64,000 nt of DNA from assembly GCF_000834015.1 (NCBI RefSeq), contig NZ_JXQI01000060.1:62001-126000 (forward strand), written 5' to 3'. Source of the DNA: Prevotella pectinovora (lineage in GTDB: Bacteria; Bacteroidota; Bacteroidia; Bacteroidales; Bacteroidaceae). Under the pieces are notes generated by a model. That model ran no database searches. It was not told where the DNA came from and saw only the letters and a program-made list of their open reading frames with translations. Positions 16,448 to 25,275 of this stretch are shown one piece after another. The position numbers were made by a program, and so were the translations under genes. Numbering within the stretch: the first letter of the stretch is position 1; each line of letters starts with the position of its first letter.

Positions 16448-17917
16448 CTATGCCAGCAAATAGCCCACGAGCAGCGAACCGTTGTATATCAGCAGGAATG
16501 CCGTGATGATACCCAGCAGCGCCCGGAGCGCAAGGAGCCTTCTGCCCTCAGCCTTCTTCATGGCAAAGGCGATGGCTATCGGGATTATGAACAGCCAGTG
16601 TGCTCCCATGATATATACCTCGTTGAGACCGAAACCGAGAATCACATGTACGGTGAAGTCTATACCGAAGCCCAGGAGTGCCATCCACAGGAAGCGGCTC
16701 TTCCTGCCACACCATATTCCAAAGAGGAACAGCAATACGATGGCAGCCTCTACGATATAGTTGACGACATTCCGGTAGCTTACGAACACGGGGCGGTCGC
16801 GCAGCGTGTCGCCCAGCAGGTAGTCCTGATGCAGCTGTATCGTCTCTCCGAAGACATTGTCTACAAGCGACTGCCAGCGTGGTGTCGTCATGTCGGTGTA
16901 TTGCAGCATTCCCTTCTTCACCAGCGGTTTGCCCTTGTGGGCATTCCATGGCAGCTTCTGGTCTTTCCTGTATTTGGCGAGAATCCGCTTGTTGTCCCAC
17001 ACCTTGAAAGCCTTCTCAGCCTCAGCGGAGTCCATGATTGTAGTGGTATCCATGAAGGCGGCATGGTTCTTTGCCCATTCTCTTTCGCTCGCCTTCTTCA
17101 CGTCTGCCCTTCGCTGCTGCTCCACCGGCAGACGGTAATATCTGTATTCCGCATCTGACAGATACCACATTCCGGCACATGGCATGGCGATGGCGAAGAT
17201 AAGGTATTTGGGACGGAAGAATCTCTTGCCCTCCACGAAGAGAGCGTCGATGACAATCTTCGCTCCGTTGCTCAGCGTCGTACCGGCTGTGAATATGAAC
17301 ATGAGCACCGCCTGCCATCCGTTGAGCCGTTTCTTGTCGCGAATCTTCACTCCACAGACATAGAGCGCCATGAGCAGCATGAACATCGACGGTGCGAAAT
17401 GGTCGGGCACGATGAATGTCAGCATTATATACGCGCAGCTGAACAGGAATCCGCTGAGCAGTGCGGCATCGGTGTTTCTCAGTCCGATGATGTCGCGGCA
17501 TATCCTCATCATGAATATGAAGGAATAGAACATGAGGAAGAGCAGTATCAAGGCGATGATAAACTGCACGAGATTCAGTCCGGTGAGGTCCATCAGCGCC
17601 GTGTTCAGCAGATACAGCGGATATACGAAGAATGCGAGCAGAGGATGCCGGTGTATGTCGTATTTAGGTCCCCACGTGCTCAACACCACATACGTGATAG
17701 GGTCGAATCCCGACACGCTGAACTTCTTGATGAAGTTTTTCCAGAACGCCACGTGCACTTTGGAGAACGAGTCGTAGTAGCGCATTATTATCAGGGCGTT
17801 GAGGATGATGTAAACGGCGAGAGCCGAGAGAGAAGGTATCACCTCGTTTTTCTTCACTCTGAACATCCTGCCTATCTGTATGAAGATATTCTTCAGTTCT
17901 TTTATCGGATTTGTCAT
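16448..17917 (-). CDS. Polytopic membrane protein, DUF6080-like (possible GT-C glycosyltransferase)
   Basis: The protein has about ten predicted membrane segments, with soluble loops around residues 70-95 (GFDPITYVVLSTW, then HRHPLLAFF) and 260-370. That architecture, with a first large loop bearing charged residues, resembles GT-C enzymes that use polyprenyl-phosphate sugars, and I recall Bacteroidota homologues labelled DUF6080. No invariant DxD is evident, so the enzymatic role is inferred. It lies directly downstream of the HAD phosphatase and UbiA-type genes, which in other bacteria make polyprenyl-phosphate pentoses; it may use such a donor. Confidence 0.6.
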   Translation of the reverse strand: MTNPIKELKNIFIQIGRMFRVKKNEVIPSLSALAVYIILNALIIMRYYDSFSKVHVAFWKNFIKKFSVSGFDPITYVVLSTWGPKYDIHRHPLLAFFVYPLYLLNTALMDLTGLNLVQFIIALILLFLMFYSFIFMMRICRDIIGLRNTDAALLSGFLFSCAYIMLTFIVPDHFAPSMFMLLMALYVCGVKIRDKKRLNGWQAVLMFIFTAGTTLSNGAKIVIDALFVEGKRFFRPKYLIFAIAMPCAGMWYLSDAEYRYYRLPVEQQRRADVKKASEREWAKNHAAFMDTTTIMDSAEAEKAFKVWDNKRILAKYRKDQKLPWNAHKGKPLVKKGMLQYTDMTTPRWQSLVDNVFGETIQLHQDYLLGDTLRDRPVFVSYRNVVNYIVEAAIVLLFLFGIWCGRKSRFLWMALLGFGIDFTVHVILGFGLNEVYIMGAHWLFIIPIAIAFAMKKAEGRRLLALRALLGIITAFLLIYNGSLLVGYLLA

Positions 17918-17946
17918 GCTATGCTGTTTCTTGTTTTGTCTTTTTG

Positions 17947-17994
17947 GTGTATTGTCGTGTTATCTGAACGGTGTATTGTCGCGTTATCTGAACG
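17947..17994. repeat. 24-bp tandem duplication across a stop codon
   Basis: Bases 17947-17970 and 17971-17994 differ at one position. The second copy contains the last codons and stop of the HAD phosphatase gene, so the duplication regenerates its PFR-stop ending downstream. Confidence 0.85.
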
Positions 17995-18577
17995 GTTTAT
18001 AGAATCCCTCGTCGGCAAAGTCGAGCATTGCGATGTCGCCGCTGCTGTCGCCAAACGCCGTAAGGAAGTAGCTCTTGCGGTCGGGATGCAGGGCGAGTAT
18101 CCGTCTCACCTTCTCCTTGCCGCGGCAGTTGGCAGATAGGAAACGCCCCGTCAGGTTGCCTTCCTTCACTTCTATCCTGGTGCAGAATATCTCTATGCCG
18201 GGAAATTCCCTGAAAAACGGCGCCACCCAGTTGTTGATGCTCGCACTCACTATCATCACCGTGGAGTCTGGTTCTGCCATCGCCTCCCTCACTCTCTCGA
18301 CGCCTTTCGGGCGCAGGATGTGTGAATGTGTGGCGGCAAAGCGTTCACACAGGTTGTCGAACATGCTCTCCGGCATATTCTGGAAATAGTATGCGAAGAT
18401 GCTTTCCTTCACTTTTCCACTGTCAGCCAGTTTCAGTTTCATGGCTATCAGCAGATGTATATGCAGTGCGAAACATTTCAGAAACTCTTTCCATCCTTTT
18501 GCAAACAGCAGGAAGGCTATCAGCGAGTCGCGTTTCGTCAGTGTTCCGTCAAAATCGAATGCGTAGATGTTCTTCAT
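17984..18577 (-). CDS. HAD-IB family phosphatase
   Basis: The first HAD motif FDFDGTLTKRDS is at residues 6-17, motif II is IVSASI near residue 108, and motif III/IV are supplied by a late Lys and FGDSSGDIAML. This is the class of phosphatases that remove phosphate from small or lipid-linked substrates. Its position immediately downstream of a UbiA-type phosphoribosyltransferase suggests the polyprenyl-phosphate 5-phosphoribose product as substrate, by analogy with the mycobacterial DPPR pathway; this is inference. The 3' end carries a 24-bp duplication. Confidence 0.85.
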   Translation of the reverse strand: MKNIYAFDFDGTLTKRDSLIAFLLFAKGWKEFLKCFALHIHLLIAMKLKLADSGKVKESIFAYYFQNMPESMFDNLCERFAATHSHILRPKGVERVREAMAEPDSTVMIVSASINNWVAPFFREFPGIEIFCTRIEVKEGNLTGRFLSANCRGKEKVRRILALHPDRKSYFLTAFGDSSGDIAMLDFADEGFYKPFR

Positions 18578-18615
18578 CTCTTCTTATTTTTTTAAATGCC
18601 AAGTATGTCACGCCG

Positions 18616-19500
18616 CTAAAACACGTATATTATGAGCAGGAACGCCAGCAGCCACAGCGCCACCACAATCTGCATCATCCTGTCGCGCAGCATCGTCTTG
18701 GTAGGGTCACCACTCTTGTTGTCAACGAGTGTGAGCTGGAGATACCTCAGTATGCCGAGCAATACGAACACTGTGGTGAGATACAGATAGCGTGTGCCTA
18801 TCCTCTTTTCCACCTCCGGCGACACGGTATACATAATATAGCATACGAGAGTCACCGTTGCCGTGATGGTGATTGCCTGGTTTATGAATTCCAGGTTGTA
18901 TCGAATGGTGTTCTTCCGCGGCGCATGACCGGTTTCGTTCATCCTCACCACATCGTCGCGTCGCTTTGCCAGAGAGAGGAACAGCGTGAGCAGGAATGTC
19001 ATGAGCACAATCCAGTTGCTCAGTTCTATACACGTGGCAAGTCCTCCTACGAGCAGCCTCAACACAAATCCGAACGCTATCACGCATACGTCCACTATGG
19101 CGAATCTCTTCAGCCACAGACAGTAGGCTATGTTCAGTAGGAAATACGTTCCAAGTGCCGCAGCCACTCCCATTGCCTGTTCGCCGATAAGCGTCGCGAG
19201 TCCGAAACTCAGCGCCACCATCATTGCCATGCAGACATATCCCTGTTTCACGCTCACCTTGCCCGACGCTATCGGACGGTTGCGTTTCACGGGATGACGT
19301 CGGTCGTCCTCCACGTCGATGATGTCGTTAAGACAGTATATCGACGAGGCTATGAAACTGAACGCCAGCGCCGCTATCAGCGAGGCTATGATGTCTGTGG
19401 AATCGAGAAGGCTGCCGCCGAAGAACAGCGGTACCATCACGAAGACATTCTTTATCCACTGGTGTGGACGGATTATGGATAGTATGTTCTTTATGTTCAT
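18616..19500 (-). CDS. UbiA-family polyprenyl-phosphate phosphoribosyltransferase-like protein
   Basis: Eight to nine membrane segments with the two Asp-rich prenyl-binding motifs, NDIIDVEDDRRHP at about residues 58-70 and a second one (SLAKRRDDVVR) near residue 180. The opening RPHQWIKNVFVMVPLFF and the HPVKRNRPIASG motif are those of decaprenyl-phosphate phosphoribosyltransferases rather than quinone-pathway UbiA. The expected reaction is transfer of 5-phosphoribose from PRPP to a polyprenyl phosphate at the inner membrane. Neighbouring HAD phosphatase and GT-C-like genes fit a route delivering a lipid-linked pentose to an envelope glycan. Confidence 0.85.
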   Translation of the reverse strand: MNIKNILSIIRPHQWIKNVFVMVPLFFGGSLLDSTDIIASLIAALAFSFIASSIYCLNDIIDVEDDRRHPVKRNRPIASGKVSVKQGYVCMAMMVALSFGLATLIGEQAMGVAAALGTYFLLNIAYCLWLKRFAIVDVCVIAFGFVLRLLVGGLATCIELSNWIVLMTFLLTLFLSLAKRRDDVVRMNETGHAPRKNTIRYNLEFINQAITITATVTLVCYIMYTVSPEVEKRIGTRYLYLTTVFVLLGILRYLQLTLVDNKSGDPTKTMLRDRMMQIVVALWLLAFLLIIYVF

Positions 19501-19557
19501 TACGAAAGCTCTTGATGTTGTATGTTCTTGATGGCCATTGCAAAAGCCATTTGATGG

Positions 19558-20610
19558 TCATTGCAATATTCTGAATACCCTGCAGCCCATCACCTTTTCG
19601 ATTATCCAATGCAGCAGGTATGCCACCGGCGTTGATATCACGATTACCAACAGCGCCGTAACGCAATATCCGAGCTTGTATTGCTGCAGCGGCAGCATGA
19701 CGAACTGTATGTGAATGAGATATATCTCAAGACTAATAGTGCCGAGCATGGTCAGCACCCGGTTTATATTCTTCGGCATGACGGCTATGAGCTTGCATTC
19801 CAGCAGCAATGCCGTGACGGTGAGCGGTATGTAGACGATGCGCTCCATGAACAGCGGAAACCTTCTGTGGCCGATATATTCCAGTTGCAGACATAGCCAG
19901 AGGCTCATGGCAAAGATGATGACTATCATCCAGATGCTGCCTTTCTCCAGTGTCCGCTTTTCCATCACCCATTTCCCGGCGTTTATGCCGATGAAAAATA
20001 TCGGTATGCGGCTGAAGAATATCTCCAGATGTCCCACACTGTTGTGTATCAACGGTACATAGCGCACCATAGCCGCCAATATTATGAATGCCACAGGCAG
20101 CCAGCGGTAAGTGGGCCGCTCACGCACAAGTTCCATATATCCCGGAGCGAAGATATACAGCATCATCGTTGCCGGAACATACCAAAAGGTAAGGTCGTCT
20201 ATTCGCCAGAAACTCCAGTTGAACAACACGTTGGCAATCAGATTGGGGATATCAGGACTATAGCCGCTGCCCGGTGCCTCAACGTATTTGCCGATATAGA
20301 ATACCGACGCCACGATGATCCAAACGGGATAGATCCGCTTGTAGCGGTGCTTGAAGAAGCGTATCGTTGCCGGGCGGATTCCCATTGCCCCGTTGCCGTC
20401 GAGTTTCTTTCCCAGTCGTGAACGGGTCCAAGAGAACCACAGTCCCATACCGCTTACAAACAGGAACATGTCCACACCGATGTTTCCCAGCCTTCGGAGC
20501 GGATAGAAGAAATTGCTCTGCGGCATTCCTATATGAAACAGGATGACGAACAGGATGGCGAGTCCCATCAGTTCGCCACGGTATTTGCTCAGATCCTCAA
20601 ACTTGACCAT
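19558..20610 (-). CDS. Acyltransferase family 3 membrane protein (first of two)
   Basis: About ten membrane segments and the family opening YRGELMGLAILFVILFHIG, in which the His near residue 26 corresponds to the conserved acyltransferase-3 histidine. The RLGNIGVDMFLFVSG stretch is also typical. Such proteins O-acylate sugars of envelope glycans. The neighbour at 20722 is of the same family, and an alkaline-phosphatase-fold transferase is encoded next to it, so an envelope-decorating cluster is likely. The acceptor glycan cannot be read from sequence. Confidence 0.88.
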   Translation of the reverse strand: MVKFEDLSKYRGELMGLAILFVILFHIGMPQSNFFYPLRRLGNIGVDMFLFVSGMGLWFSWTRSRLGKKLDGNGAMGIRPATIRFFKHRYKRIYPVWIIVASVFYIGKYVEAPGSGYSPDIPNLIANVLFNWSFWRIDDLTFWYVPATMMLYIFAPGYMELVRERPTYRWLPVAFIILAAMVRYVPLIHNSVGHLEIFFSRIPIFFIGINAGKWVMEKRTLEKGSIWMIVIIFAMSLWLCLQLEYIGHRRFPLFMERIVYIPLTVTALLLECKLIAVMPKNINRVLTMLGTISLEIYLIHIQFVMLPLQQYKLGYCVTALLVIVISTPVAYLLHWIIEKVMGCRVFRILQ

Positions 20611-20721
20611 CTATTCAACAATGATTTGAATGTTAGAAAAATTATCGTATTCAGCGTGTCATCATTGCGCTGCCCGCCATGTGGCACTTTGACACGGCAG
20701 GCACCGTCAGCAGCGTTAGCA

Positions 20722-21789
20722 TCAGATGCTTTTTGGCTTGGGTATGAACTTCAGCAGCTTCATGAACAGCCATGCGCAAAGGACAGACGCCACGAGATAT
20801 ACCACTATTCCCGTGAACACCTGTCCACGGCGCGACATCGGTATTATGATTTCCCTGAGAACAGGGTGTACGACAAAGAGCGACGACGATATCACTCCCG
20901 TCCACATACATGGTTTCAAAGCCCATTCGGGCAGGAGTTTGAACGTAGACACCGCTCCTATGACGATGAATGCCGGTACCCACAGCCATGAATGGAAATT
21001 GAAGCTTCCCCAGAACACCACCGCTGCCGACACCACCGCCAGAGCGGCATAGGCGCCCTTCGGCAACAGTCTGCCATGGCGGGCATACAGCATTCCCATG
21101 CCGAACGGCAGCATTCCTCCTATGAAATTGTATCTGATGCGGTTGAGAGAGTCCCAACTGCCATACATCTCCGGCGAGAACACCGTCTGCAGAATCCAGC
21201 ATACGGCGATGAGCGCTATCGTGTAAGCCGACTTGCGGCGGTATAACAGCAAGCGGTATACGATATACAGCTGCAGGGTGAGTCCGAAATACCAGTATGG
21301 TCCCGGCTTGATGATATGGTCGGGATCGGGCAGGATGTTGATATACATGAACAGCTGCGCCACTACCCTGCCCACGGTATATCCATGATAGCCATGAGGG
21401 TCGAGATAGCTCACTACGGCGAAGGCGATGTATCCGAGGAACATGAGCCGGAGCAGTTTGGCATAGTTATACCGGACGAACGGCAGTATCCGCGTCTCCT
21501 TGTCCTTGTTCTTGTATTCATATTTCATCACCAGTCCGAAGCCGCTGATGAAGAGGAACACCGGCACTCCATAATGTCCGAAGAACGACAGTATGTGCAC
21601 GAACAGATAATGGTTGAGCGAACAGAGCCTGTCCAGCATCATCATCGGTTTTTCTGCATCGAAGGTATACTCGTTCTCCTTCACGGCGAACCCCAGGAAG
21701 TGACAGTAGTTATGCAGAATGATGCCGAGAATGGCAATGCCTCTCAGCGCCTTCGATTCCGCTATGCTCAGTAATTGTTGCTTGTTCAT
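20722..21789 (-). CDS. Acyltransferase family 3 membrane protein (second of two)
   Basis: Family signature ALRGIAILGIILHNYCHFLG near the N-terminus followed by GVPVFLFISGFGLVMKYE, with about ten membrane segments. The start codon overlaps the stop of the sulfatase-fold transferase gene by four bases (ATGA arrangement), so the two are translationally coupled. It is clearly diverged from the acyltransferase at 19558 and likely modifies a different position or acceptor. Confidence 0.88.
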   Translation of the reverse strand: MNKQQLLSIAESKALRGIAILGIILHNYCHFLGFAVKENEYTFDAEKPMMMLDRLCSLNHYLFVHILSFFGHYGVPVFLFISGFGLVMKYEYKNKDKETRILPFVRYNYAKLLRLMFLGYIAFAVVSYLDPHGYHGYTVGRVVAQLFMYINILPDPDHIIKPGPYWYFGLTLQLYIVYRLLLYRRKSAYTIALIAVCWILQTVFSPEMYGSWDSLNRIRYNFIGGMLPFGMGMLYARHGRLLPKGAYAALAVVSAAVVFWGSFNFHSWLWVPAFIVIGAVSTFKLLPEWALKPCMWTGVISSSLFVVHPVLREIIIPMSRRGQVFTGIVVYLVASVLCAWLFMKLLKFIPKPKSI

Positions 21790-23738
21790 CTGCTATGTTT
21801 CTTTATGCCCCTTCGGGCTTTCTTCTTGTCTTTCTTGTCCTTGGAGTTCTTCTTCGCTTCTGCCGCCTCCTTTTCCTTTTCAGCTTTCTCCTGAGCCATC
21901 AGTTCGTCGTAGTCGGCTTTTCCCTTGAGAATTCTTTTCCTCTTGGCGTTATACTTGTCGCTGAGGATATTCAGTTCGTCGCGGTATTGCGGACAGCTGA
22001 TGCCGGCGAGGTCGAGCAGCAGATACGGCAGGGCGTCGGTCATATACGGACGCTTCCTGCTTGCCTTCACGCTTCTCCATATTTCCGGATGCGTGGCTCT
22101 GTATTTTCTTGACGCCCATATCCACATCGGTATTTCAAACTCGGCATGTGCGAGTCGTGGCGTCACCTGGGCTGAGTGCATTCTTCCGTAGAAGTGTGCT
22201 CCGTCGTAGCACTCCTCACCGTGGTCGGGCACGTAGATGACGATAGCATCCTGCTTTCTGAACTTGTCCACAATTGCCTTCACGATACTGTCGTTGTAAA
22301 GCGTGGCGTTGTCGTATTCGGCAAGTGCCGTACGCTCCTTGTCGTTCAGCTCCGGGCGCAGATCCTTGTAGTAGTCCTTGTCAAACTTCTTCTGCACCTT
22401 CGGGCAGCGGCTCTTGTAGTCCACATGCTGTCCTTTCAGGTGGAAGATTATCAGCTGCGGCTTTCCTTCTCCCTCGCCCTTCAGTTTCTCGTAGTTGTGG
22501 AGCAGTCCGTTGTCGAAGCGGTAGAGCGTTGTGTTGCGGGTGTCAAACTGTGCTTTGCTCAGCACTTCGTCGTTGAGGAAGAACCCTCCGCTGAAGTCAT
22601 ACACCGCCTCCTTGGCTTGCGGCAGGAACTGGTTTGTCATGAATGTCACATGATATCCTGCCTTTCTGAACACTTCGGGGAAGAGCGGATAGTCACACCA
22701 TTCGCCTTTGTCGCCCACCGTGTATAGCGAGAATATATGCTTGAACACGAAGCTCGTGAGATTCCATGGCGACACCACGTCGGTAAACGGCACCAGTTCG
22801 CCTCTTCTTCTCATCTTCACCTGTCGCGGAGTGTTCGGCGTCTTGTATCCGTAGAGCTGTGAGTGGTTGCGGTTGTAGCTCTCTCCTATGATAAGCACGA
22901 TGTTGCGTGATTTGAAAGAACAGCTGTCCACCTTCACCTCGTTGAGACTCTCCTTGAGTTTCACGAGCTGCTTTGCCGTCAGTTCGTTGGCATACAGACT
23001 GAACGCCAGTCTGTATATCGGCTGATATTGCACGGCATGCGGCTTCTTTGTCAGTTCATGCTCCACATCGCCGATGTTGTCATACGACATCAGCCTGTGG
23101 TACAGCACCTTGTTTTCCCAACACAGGTTGCCATACGAGAAGAAGAGTATCACGGCTGCCAGTCCCAGCGAAGCGCTTGCGTATGGCGCCATAATCAGGA
23201 ATTTCTCCTTCACCTCTCTTGCTGTCTGCAGCAGGTTGTCGTTCTCAGCCAATTTGCTTTTTGCCCATCGCCACACCTTCTTTGAGAATGCGGCATAGAG
23301 GATATGCAACAGCATGAGCAGCAATACCAGTCCGACGCTGCTTCCGAGAAGGTCGAGACTGAGATACGACTGCAGGAATTCCGTGGCTTCATCTCCGTTT
23401 GTCTCGCCCACGAGCAGCAGCATCGTTGGAGTGAGAGTGGAGTCGAACCTCACGAAGCAGTAGAGGTCTACCACTGCCGTGGCGTATGCCAGGACATAGA
23501 AAAACGGTCTTATCCATCTCCTCACCTTTTGTGGTATCAGGGCGAGGACGACACACAGGAAGTAGACGTCGAAGAACAGTTCCTCCCATGCCAGACTGTA
23601 TAATTCACCCTTCTTTGGTATGACGGCATACGCACATATCATACCCAGAATATACATCGTCACGAAGAAGGCGGAGTTGCGCCTTATCGGAAGCAGACCC
23701 AAGGACAATATCTTGCCCAGTTTTATCAGAAAACCCAT
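21786..23738 (-). CDS. Phosphoethanolamine transferase-like (alkaline phosphatase fold)
   Basis: Five N-terminal membrane segments are followed by a periplasmic domain with NIVLIIGESYNRNHSQLYGY, where the E precedes the expected nucleophile position (normally Thr), DVVSPWNLTS with a Thr in the right place, and the metal-binding ending YVPDHGEECYDG and FYGRMHS. EptA/CptA-type enzymes transfer phosphoethanolamine to lipid A or other glycans. The last 55 residues are an unusually charged Lys/Glu tail (EKEKEAAEAKKNSKDKKDKK). It lies 15 bp after rseP and overlaps the acyltransferase gene. Confidence 0.88.
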   Translation of the reverse strand: MGFLIKLGKILSLGLLPIRRNSAFFVTMYILGMICAYAVIPKKGELYSLAWEELFFDVYFLCVVLALIPQKVRRWIRPFFYVLAYATAVVDLYCFVRFDSTLTPTMLLLVGETNGDEATEFLQSYLSLDLLGSSVGLVLLLMLLHILYAAFSKKVWRWAKSKLAENDNLLQTAREVKEKFLIMAPYASASLGLAAVILFFSYGNLCWENKVLYHRLMSYDNIGDVEHELTKKPHAVQYQPIYRLAFSLYANELTAKQLVKLKESLNEVKVDSCSFKSRNIVLIIGESYNRNHSQLYGYKTPNTPRQVKMRRRGELVPFTDVVSPWNLTSFVFKHIFSLYTVGDKGEWCDYPLFPEVFRKAGYHVTFMTNQFLPQAKEAVYDFSGGFFLNDEVLSKAQFDTRNTTLYRFDNGLLHNYEKLKGEGEGKPQLIIFHLKGQHVDYKSRCPKVQKKFDKDYYKDLRPELNDKERTALAEYDNATLYNDSIVKAIVDKFRKQDAIVIYVPDHGEECYDGAHFYGRMHSAQVTPRLAHAEFEIPMWIWASRKYRATHPEIWRSVKASRKRPYMTDALPYLLLDLAGISCPQYRDELNILSDKYNAKRKRILKGKADYDELMAQEKAEKEKEAAEAKKNSKDKKDKKKARRGIKKHSR

Positions 23739-23753
23739 TTGTTTCTTATTGCC

Positions 23754-25136
23754 TTAGTGCATGAAACCCAACCAGCGCAGCACATCATTCAGATTTGCCA
23801 CCACCATGAGTAATATCAATATCGTGAAGCCCACGTATTCTGCCCTCAACAGGAACTTCTCGCTTGGAGCGCGTCCCGTCACCATTTCATATATGAGGAA
23901 GAGCACGTGGCCGCCGTCGAGTGCCGGTATCGGCAGTATGTTCATGAATGCGAGGATGATGCTGAGGAATGCCGTCATTCTCCAGAACAGCATCCAGTCC
24001 CAAACCGGCGGGAAGAGACTTCCGATGGCGCCGAATCCGCCGAGCGACTTCGCGCCGTCTGCCGTGAACACGTATTTCATGTCGTCTACATATCCGCGCA
24101 ACACACCGATACCATATTTGATTCCTGCCGGGAAACTCTCGAGGAATCCATATTCCGTCGTCACCGGCTTGTAGTATGTCATGAGACTCGTCTTGCCCAC
24201 TCCCAACTGCAACTCCGGCGACAACACCACCTTTGCGGTGTCGAGCTGTCCTGTTGCCTTGCTCTTATACACGAGAGTAGTGGTGCGCACCTTCAGCGAG
24301 TCTTTCGTAGTCTTTGCCGTAGCCGTCATCACGTCGGTCATCACTCCTATCTGGTCGTCGAAATCGCACCATGAGTTCACCGGCGCTCCGTTGAACGCCA
24401 CAATCCTGTCACCCTTCCTGATTCCTGTCTTGGCGGCTGCCATATTTGGCATCACGCTGTCTACCTCGGCTGGAATGATCGGTCGCATGAAGGCCGGTTC
24501 TGACTTCAGCATCTTCAGCAGGCTCATGTCTTCGGGCAGGGTGATGGTGACGAGCTTTCCTTTTCTCTTCACCGTAACGGTCTTGGCATCAGCGATATTG
24601 CGGAAGAGGTCAACATCAAACTTCTTGAATTCCTTCTGGTCGGTGCCTACTGGCACGTCACCGTCCTGGAATCCTATTGCCTTTGCCTCGGTGTTGAATT
24701 TCATACCCATCGTCATGTCCTGAACAGGCATGTATGAATCTCCCCAATAGAAGAGCACCATACTGTAGATAAACAAAGCGAGCAGGAAGTTGACGAGCAC
24801 TCCGCCTATCATTATCAGCAGTCGCTGCCATGCCGGTTTGGAACGGAACTCCCATGGTTGTGCGGGCTGTTTCATCTGCTCCGTGTCGAACGATTCGTCT
24901 ATCATTCCCGAAATCTTGCAGTATCCGCCCAGCGGCAGCCATCCCACGCCGTATGTCGTGTCGCTCTTCTTCGGCTTGAATTCGAAGAGGTGGAACCAGG
25001 GGTCGAAGAAAAGATAGAACTTCTCTACGCGCACACCGAAAAGTTTTGAGAAAAAGAAGTGTCCGCCCTCATGCAGCAGGACAAGGATAGAGATTGCGAG
25101 CATGAACTGCAGCAATCTGATTAAAAATATTTCCAT
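23754..25136 (-). CDS. rseP: Site-2 intramembrane protease RseP
   Basis: The zinc motif HEGGH is in the first membrane segment (residues 23-27) and the second motif, PALDGGHVLFLIYE, is near residue 400; a PDZ domain lies between (KTGIRKGDRIVAFNGAPV). RseP cleaves membrane-embedded anti-sigma factors and signal-peptide remnants. Two ECF sigma/partner pairs occur in this window, which could be substrates, but that is inference. It follows dxr, the arrangement seen widely in bacteria. Confidence 0.95.
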   Translation of the reverse strand: MEIFLIRLLQFMLAISILVLLHEGGHFFFSKLFGVRVEKFYLFFDPWFHLFEFKPKKSDTTYGVGWLPLGGYCKISGMIDESFDTEQMKQPAQPWEFRSKPAWQRLLIMIGGVLVNFLLALFIYSMVLFYWGDSYMPVQDMTMGMKFNTEAKAIGFQDGDVPVGTDQKEFKKFDVDLFRNIADAKTVTVKRKGKLVTITLPEDMSLLKMLKSEPAFMRPIIPAEVDSVMPNMAAAKTGIRKGDRIVAFNGAPVNSWCDFDDQIGVMTDVMTATAKTTKDSLKVRTTTLVYKSKATGQLDTAKVVLSPELQLGVGKTSLMTYYKPVTTEYGFLESFPAGIKYGIGVLRGYVDDMKYVFTADGAKSLGGFGAIGSLFPPVWDWMLFWRMTAFLSIILAFMNILPIPALDGGHVLFLIYEMVTGRAPSEKFLLRAEYVGFTILILLMVVANLNDVLRWLGFMH

Positions 25137-25275
25137 CTTGTTTTGTTGATATTCTTGGGTTGTTATTCTTGAGTTGATGCGCCGTCATTCCGAAACGAAC
25201 TGGAGTAAAACGGCTTCCACACTTTCTTTCTATATATATAATAATGTAAAGGACGATGTCTCTTTGCCGTTTCCG

